From the NCBI GenBank assembly GCA_003435055.1, contig QUMM01000040.1, forward strand, positions 1 through 20,304: 20,304 nt of DNA, in the 5' to 3' direction. This DNA is from Lachnospiraceae bacterium OF09-6. Lineage in GTDB: Bacteria > Bacillota > Clostridia > Lachnospirales > Lachnospiraceae. Both the position numbers and the translations under genes were made by a program. Positions 16,882-20,304 of this stretch are shown here, piece by piece. A model generated the notes under the pieces. That model was not told the DNA's origin, ran no database searches, and was given only the letters and a program-made list of their open reading frames with translations. Positions within the stretch are counted from its first letter, which is position 1; every line of letters starts with the position of its first letter.

Positions 16882-17862
16882 TTATCTTACAAGGTCTCCC
16901 CACAATGTCTCTGTTCCGAATGAATCAATATTGGCACAGGTAACTACATCACCACCATAGTTATAAGTTGGATCCAGTTCTTCGCCTTCATAGTAAGCTT
17001 TAATCTTTGTAACTACATCTGCGCCAAGCGTAATTGGATACTGTGAATATACACCATCACATGTTTTGTCACGAATCATATCCAACACAAAACCCTCCCC
17101 ATCTACGGAATATAATCCCACATGATTGTCTTCTCCCACTTTTCCTGTATATCCTGCTTCTGTAATTGCTGCATAAGCACCCTTCAGCAGCGCATCTGTA
17201 TCAAGGAAAATTACATCAATATCCGGGTTGCTCTCCAGATAATTCTTTACTACAGACATTGCAGCTTCTTCACTATATTCACCTGCTGATGGATCACCTA
17301 CCAGTTCAATGTTTTCGTATTCTGCAATCGTATCTTCCACGCCTGCAGTTCTGTCGATAGTTGGTTGATCAGAAAGTACACCCTGCACAATCAAAAGCTT
17401 GAAATCCTCACCATAGTCTTCAATCATCTGCTTTGCCATGTCTACACCAGCCTGATAATTATCAGTTGTTAACATGGATACCACGTTTCCGGATCCTTTT
17501 CTATCAATACAAAATACCGGAATACCCTGTGCATTAATCTGATCTACGGTAGGTCCGATAGTATCTTTTTCAATTGGAGAAATGACAATGGCATCAGCTC
17601 CTGTTGTAGCCTGATTGATCAACTGACTCATCTGTAATTCTGTATCTCCATTTGGATCCAGTGTAATGGCCTCATATCCATACTCTGCACACTGATCTTC
17701 AAAACCTTTCATACAAGCTGCCCAGAATGTTGAAAACATCTGTGGGATCGAATAAGCAAGTTTTAAAGACTCCGCCTCTTCAGCCATTACTACATTTCCT
17801 CCTGCCAGTGACATAGCTAATGTAGTTGCTACCAGACCTGTTACTAAATTCCTCTTCTTCAT
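16882..17862 (-). CDS. Secreted sugar-binding protein of ABC importer (Peripla_BP_4, system 2)
   Basis: This 326-residue protein has a signal peptide (MKKRN, a hydrophobic core, then VVMA-EEA as a probable signal peptidase I site) and no lipobox cysteine. The mature part begins LKLAYSIPQMFSTFWAACMK and includes NQATTGADAIVISPIEKDT, a GIPVFCIDRKG strand, VIFLDTDALLKGAY and the C-terminal ITLGADVVTKI region, all typical of RbsB-like proteins. A GGGAGG ribosome-binding site fixes the start. It lies 38 bases after the dehydrogenase gene and before the hairpin and ATPase. The Phe/Trp-rich first loop (MFSTFWAACM) differs from that of the system 1 protein (MENAYFVSIV), so the two systems probably take different ligands. 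The ligand is not known. Confidence 0.92.
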   Translation of the reverse strand: MKKRNLVTGLVATTLAMSLAGGNVVMAEEAESLKLAYSIPQMFSTFWAACMKGFEDQCAEYGYEAITLDPNGDTELQMSQLINQATTGADAIVISPIEKDTIGPTVDQINAQGIPVFCIDRKGSGNVVSMLTTDNYQAGVDMAKQMIEDYGEDFKLLIVQGVLSDQPTIDRTAGVEDTIAEYENIELVGDPSAGEYSEEAAMSVVKNYLESNPDIDVIFLDTDALLKGAYAAITEAGYTGKVGEDNHVGLYSVDGEGFVLDMIRDKTCDGVYSQYPITLGADVVTKIKAYYEGEELDPTYNYGGDVVTCANIDSFGTETLWGDLVR

Positions 17863-17900
17863 TTGTAAATTCCTCCCTTTTTTATATAAATTTTTAGGTT

Positions 17901-18913
17901 CTAATTATAAAAACTGACAATCAGTTTGTTGTTTGTTTTTCCGTCTGCAAAATCTCTGTATAAATCCGGTGCTTCATCCAGACTAACCACTTTTCCTACC
18001 AACGGACGTAAATCTATTGCGCCACTTTCCAGCATTTTAACTGCCTGTCCCAAAGTTTTTTCCAATGCGTAAGAACCAATGATCTGAATATCCCTGAAAT
18101 AAATATCAAATGGATCTATTGCAATTTTACTTCCAGTCGGACATGCTCCAAAAACAATCATTTTACCGGAATATTTCACAAGCTTGATTCCCATTTCCAC
18201 GCATTTGGGAACTCCTGTTGCATCAATTACTACGTCATATCCTTCAGGTTCTATTTCTTTCAATGTTTGCAAAATATTTTCATCTGATTTTAGTACCGCA
18301 TCTGCTCCCAGCTCTTTTGCTTTCCTTAACTGTTCTTCTTTAATATCAATTATTGTCACTTTTGCTGCCCCACGCTTTTTCGACATCATCATCTGCATCA
18401 GACCAATGGTTCCTGCTCCCATAATCAAAACGGAGGCACCAATTGGAATCTCATATTTATTATGACTGTTAATGACACAGCCCAAAGGTTCTGCATGGAT
18501 GCCTGTACAAAATCAATATCTCCAATATGGAACACACATTTTTCCGGTACTGTTACATATTCTGCAAATGCTCCATCCCTGAGACTTCCAAGCACTGAAA
18601 GATCTTTACAATGTATCTGATGGTTACTTTTACAAGCGTCACAATTTTCACAAAAAATGTTCGGATCAGCTGCTACTCGATCCCCTTCTTTAAAATGAAT
18701 AACATCTTTCCCTGTTTTTTCAATTACACCGGAAAATTCGTGTCCCGGAATTACTGGATATTTCTGGACATGTCCGCCTTTTAAGATATGAACATCTGAG
18801 CCACAAAATCCACAGGCAGCCACTTTAATTAATACCTCATCTGCTTTTGGTTCCGGTTTTGGAACATCTTTTAAGTAAACCATATTTTCTTTTTCGATAT
18901 AAAGTACTTTCAT
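17901..18913 (-). pseudogene. Zinc-dependent polyol/threonine-type dehydrogenase, one-base frameshift
   Basis: Two adjacent frames together make one medium-chain dehydrogenase. The first gives residues 1-140 with catalytic-zinc ligands Cys37 (GFCGSD) and His58-Glu59 (GHE), and structural-zinc Cys88, 91, 94 and 102. The second continues with EPLGCVINSHNKY, the NAD-binding GAGTIGL and the C-terminal domain to the stop at 17901. The family-typical 'MAEPLGC' is broken at 18494-18493: the DNA reads ATGCAG where ATGGCAG would restore the frame. Adding one base gives 337 residues, the normal length for sorbitol/butanediol/threonine dehydrogenases. Without it the protein stops at 18425 after 162 residues. 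Either the gene is inactive or the base was lost in sequencing. As the first gene of the system 2 operon it would oxidise a polyol to a ketose ahead of the kinase and aldolase. Confidence 0.85.
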
Positions 18914-18930
18914 TTTTGTTCCTCTGCTTT

Positions 18931-18959
18931 TGTTTGTTTTTTGTTCGTTTATGTGTTTG
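18931..18959 (-). promoter_or_regulatory. Operator-like phased repeats in the system 2 leader
   Basis: On the plus strand TGTTTG (18931), TGTTCG (18942) and TGTTTG (18954) recur with 11- and 12-base spacing. They cover the predicted start of transcription and the leader before the ribosome-binding site. A nearly identical element is found before the 2-hydroxyacid dehydrogenase gene at 20218-20237. Direct repeats of this kind, one per helical turn, resemble DeoR-family operators; no such regulator gene is in the window. Confidence 0.55.
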
Positions 18960-18966
18960 TGTCAAC

Positions 18967-18995
18967 ATATTATCATGTTCATTTTGTTTTTTCAA
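18967..18995 (-). promoter_or_regulatory. Promoter of the system 2 operon
   Basis: Read on the minus strand, TTGAAA (18990-18995) and TAATAT (18967-18972) are separated by exactly 17 bases, close to the consensus. The predicted start is near 18960, giving a leader of about 47 bases with the repeated TGTTTG elements in it. Confidence 0.7.
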
Positions 18996-19040
18996 CTGTT
19001 TATTTGTACAAAATCATTTTTATTTTTTGGATAATTTAAA

Positions 19041-19072
19041 CAAAAAATGTCCCGGCAAAAATGTCGGGACAT
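19041..19072 (-). terminator. Intrinsic terminator after the 2-hydroxyacid dehydrogenase gene
   Basis: ATGTCCCG (19047-19054) pairs with CGGGACAT (19065-19072) around a ten-base loop. On the minus strand the stem is followed by TTTTTTG. It lies 17 bases past the stop codon and separates this gene from the system 2 operon. Confidence 0.88.
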
Positions 19073-19089
19073 CTCTCATATGACTACAT

Positions 19090-20202
19090 TTACGGGATTA
19101 ATTTAATTTTATCCTGCACACTCTTTTTCCAATCTTTGAAAACTTCCATTTCCAGAACTTCTGGATTAAGAACACCAAATTCAGATACATCGTGGATTAC
19201 ATTAGCAGTTCTCTGGAATACAAATTTCCAAGAATTAATAACCGCATCTCTGGTACTTCCTGCCAGATGAGCAGATAATGTGATATTATCCAGTTTACGA
19301 ATCGGATCATCTGCATCTAACGGCATTTTAGGATATACATCTGTTGCTGCACCTGCTATGCGATGCTCCTGCAATACTTTTACCAATGCATCATAGTCTA
19401 CCATTGACGCACGTGCTGTATTAATAAAATATGCTGTTGGTTTCATCATCCGGAACTGTTCTTCACCAAATGTGTGATAATTTTCTTTCGTCTGTCTTGC
19501 GTGAATGCTGATGAAATCCGATTCCCGACACAACGTTTCCAGATCTACCTTTGTTACATTCCATTTTTTCATATTCTCTTCTGAAACAAATGGATCTACA
19601 GCAATAACATTTACATGGAATCCACTAAGTTTTTCTGCCATAAGCTTTCCAATATAACCAAACCCAAATAATCCAATTGTTTTTCCGCAAAGATCCGGCA
19701 TAATTGCATTGTTAGAATATATAGCCGTCAATCCCCCATTTTTCATCAGTGCATGCTGTCTGGCAATATTGCGTGACTCAGCAAGCATCAGGCCAATTGC
19801 ATAATCTGATACGGCATTTGCATTTCGGCCGGCAGCATTTACTACAAGAATTCCTCTTTCCGTTGCAGCTTTTATATTTACATTTTCCGTTCCAGTTCTC
19901 GATATGCCAATTACTCTTAAATTATCAAAAGAATCCATCATCTTTGATGATATAGGTGAAAAAGACACTGCTAACACCTCTGTATCCTTATTATCAAGAT
20001 AAGCCGGGACAATCGGTTCCGGTTCCGGACCAAACTGTTCCAGACGGTAAATATTCTTTATAAAATCCACTTCCGGATCAGGATCCGTATATTCTCCTAT
20101 TACAACTGGCTCATCTGTGAATTTCTTTGCAAAATCCTCAGAATACTCAATTTGCTCTTTGTAATTTTTGTAAAGAGCATCATACATACATAATACCTTC
20201 AT
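19090..20202 (-). CDS. D-2-hydroxyacid dehydrogenase (phosphoglycerate dehydrogenase-like)
   Basis: This 370-residue cytoplasmic NAD-dependent enzyme has NAAGRNANAVSDYAIGLML (122-140), a Rossmann motif GFGYIG (180-185) followed by Asp203, and INTARASMVDYDAL (260-272) with catalytic Arg264. The catalytic His312 lies in SAHLAGST. The position that normally holds the catalytic Glu (the DVF..EPL block) reads DVYPKMPLD, so Met293 replaces it. The N-terminal segment of about 70 residues is a little long for the family. An AAGGAGG ribosome-binding site six bases before the ATG fixes the start. It has its own promoter and terminator and shares an operator-like repeat with the system 2 operon, so it is probably co-regulated. 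The substrate is unknown; a hydroxy acid or keto acid from the sugar pathway is likely. Confidence 0.88.
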   Translation of the reverse strand: MKVLCMYDALYKNYKEQIEYSEDFAKKFTDEPVVIGEYTDPDPEVDFIKNIYRLEQFGPEPEPIVPAYLDNKDTEVLAVSFSPISSKMMDSFDNLRVIGISRTGTENVNIKAATERGILVVNAAGRNANAVSDYAIGLMLAESRNIARQHALMKNGGLTAIYSNNAIMPDLCGKTIGLFGFGYIGKLMAEKLSGFHVNVIAVDPFVSEENMKKWNVTKVDLETLCRESDFISIHARQTKENYHTFGEEQFRMMKPTAYFINTARASMVDYDALVKVLQEHRIAGAATDVYPKMPLDADDPIRKLDNITLSAHLAGSTRDAVINSWKFVFQRTANVIHDVSEFGVLNPEVLEMEVFKDWKKSVQDKIKLIP

Positions 20203-20217
20203 TTTCTGCCTCCTTAT

Positions 20218-20237
20218 TGTTTGTTTTTTGTTTGTTT
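20218..20237 (-). promoter_or_regulatory. Operator-like phased repeats before the 2-hydroxyacid dehydrogenase
   Basis: On the plus strand TGTTTG at 20218 and 20229 (11 bases apart) form a 20-base block that matches 18931-18950 at 19 of 20 positions. The block lies between the predicted transcription start and the ribosome-binding site, as in the system 2 leader. Confidence 0.55.
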
Positions 20238-20252
20238 TTAGTCTTCTTTTTT

Positions 20253-20282
20253 ATCATAATTTATTTTATTTTTCACATTCAA
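20253..20282 (-). promoter_or_regulatory. Promoter of the 2-hydroxyacid dehydrogenase gene
   Basis: On the minus strand TTGAAT (20277-20282) and TATGAT (20253-20258) are separated by 18 bases. The predicted start near 20246 is about 44 bases before the ATG. The rest of 20203-20304 is AT-rich leader with no gene seen. Confidence 0.55.
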
Positions 20283-20304
20283 TACACATTTTATTACAAT
20301 TTAC

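Noticed and set aside
18485..18503. Programmed ribosomal frameshift in the dehydrogenase
   Set aside because: No slippery heptamer or downstream stimulatory structure is evident at the break, and this enzyme family is not known for recoding.
18914..18995. CcpA cre site in the system 2 promoter region
   Set aside because: No match close to the TGWAANCGNTNWCA consensus could be found; the ATGTTGACAC...ACAT stretch is only a weak palindrome.
1..20304. CRISPR arrays, tRNA/rRNA genes, riboswitches, phage or defence genes
   Set aside because: No repeat-spacer pattern, RNA-gene landmarks or defence-type domains were seen. Intergenic gaps are short (all under 170 bases) and are accounted for by promoters, hairpins and terminators.

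Overview
The window looks like an accessory sugar-uptake region from a low-GC Firmicute, most plausibly a gut Lachnospiraceae member (Blautia/Ruminococcus gnavus/Dorea type). This rests on the AT-rich coding style, strong AGGAGG ribosome-binding sites, YesM/YesN-type two-component genes, ribose-type ABC operons and an IS1182-type transposase. The genus is an inference. No rRNA, tRNA or CRISPR array was seen. All genes except one (an EamA exporter) read on the minus strand.

Layout, left to right. At 1-234 is the N-terminal part of an IS1182-family transposase, cut by the window edge. At 372-6431 is the minus-strand operon of sugar system 1. In transcription order it encodes a secreted sugar-binding protein, a double ABC ATPase, a ribose-type permease, a URO-D/MtaA-superfamily protein and a cytoplasmic alpha/beta hydrolase. 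At 6576-10817 are three overlapping minus-strand genes: a membrane-anchored sugar-binding sensor, a YesM-type histidine kinase and a YesN-type response regulator. Together they match the XylFII-LytS-YesN three-component plan. At 10971-11849 is the lone plus-strand gene, an EamA/DMT transporter, which ends at a bidirectional terminator.

At 11913-18913 is the operon of sugar system 2. In transcription order it encodes a zinc-dependent polyol-type dehydrogenase (interrupted by a one-base frameshift), a sugar-binding protein, an ABC ATPase, a permease, a class II ketose-bisphosphate-type aldolase and an FGGY (xylulokinase-like) kinase. At 19090-20202 is a separately transcribed D-2-hydroxyacid dehydrogenase. 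It shares an operator-like TGTTTG repeat, phased at 11 bp, with the leader of the system 2 operon.

How the parts may work together (inference). System 1 senses an extracellular sugar through the three-component set and induces a high-affinity importer. Its two downstream enzymes suggest a modified (ester- or methyl-bearing) substrate. System 2 fits import, then oxidation of a polyol to a ketose, phosphorylation and aldol cleavage, with the 2-hydroxyacid dehydrogenase handling an acid or keto-acid by-product. In both operons a strong hairpin lies between the binding-protein gene and the ATPase gene, a usual way to make more binding protein than transporter. The points most worth a second look are the URO-D/hydrolase cargo of system 1, the complete three-component sensor, the shared phased operator, the dehydrogenase frameshift, and the missing catalytic Glu in the 2-hydroxyacid dehydrogenase.
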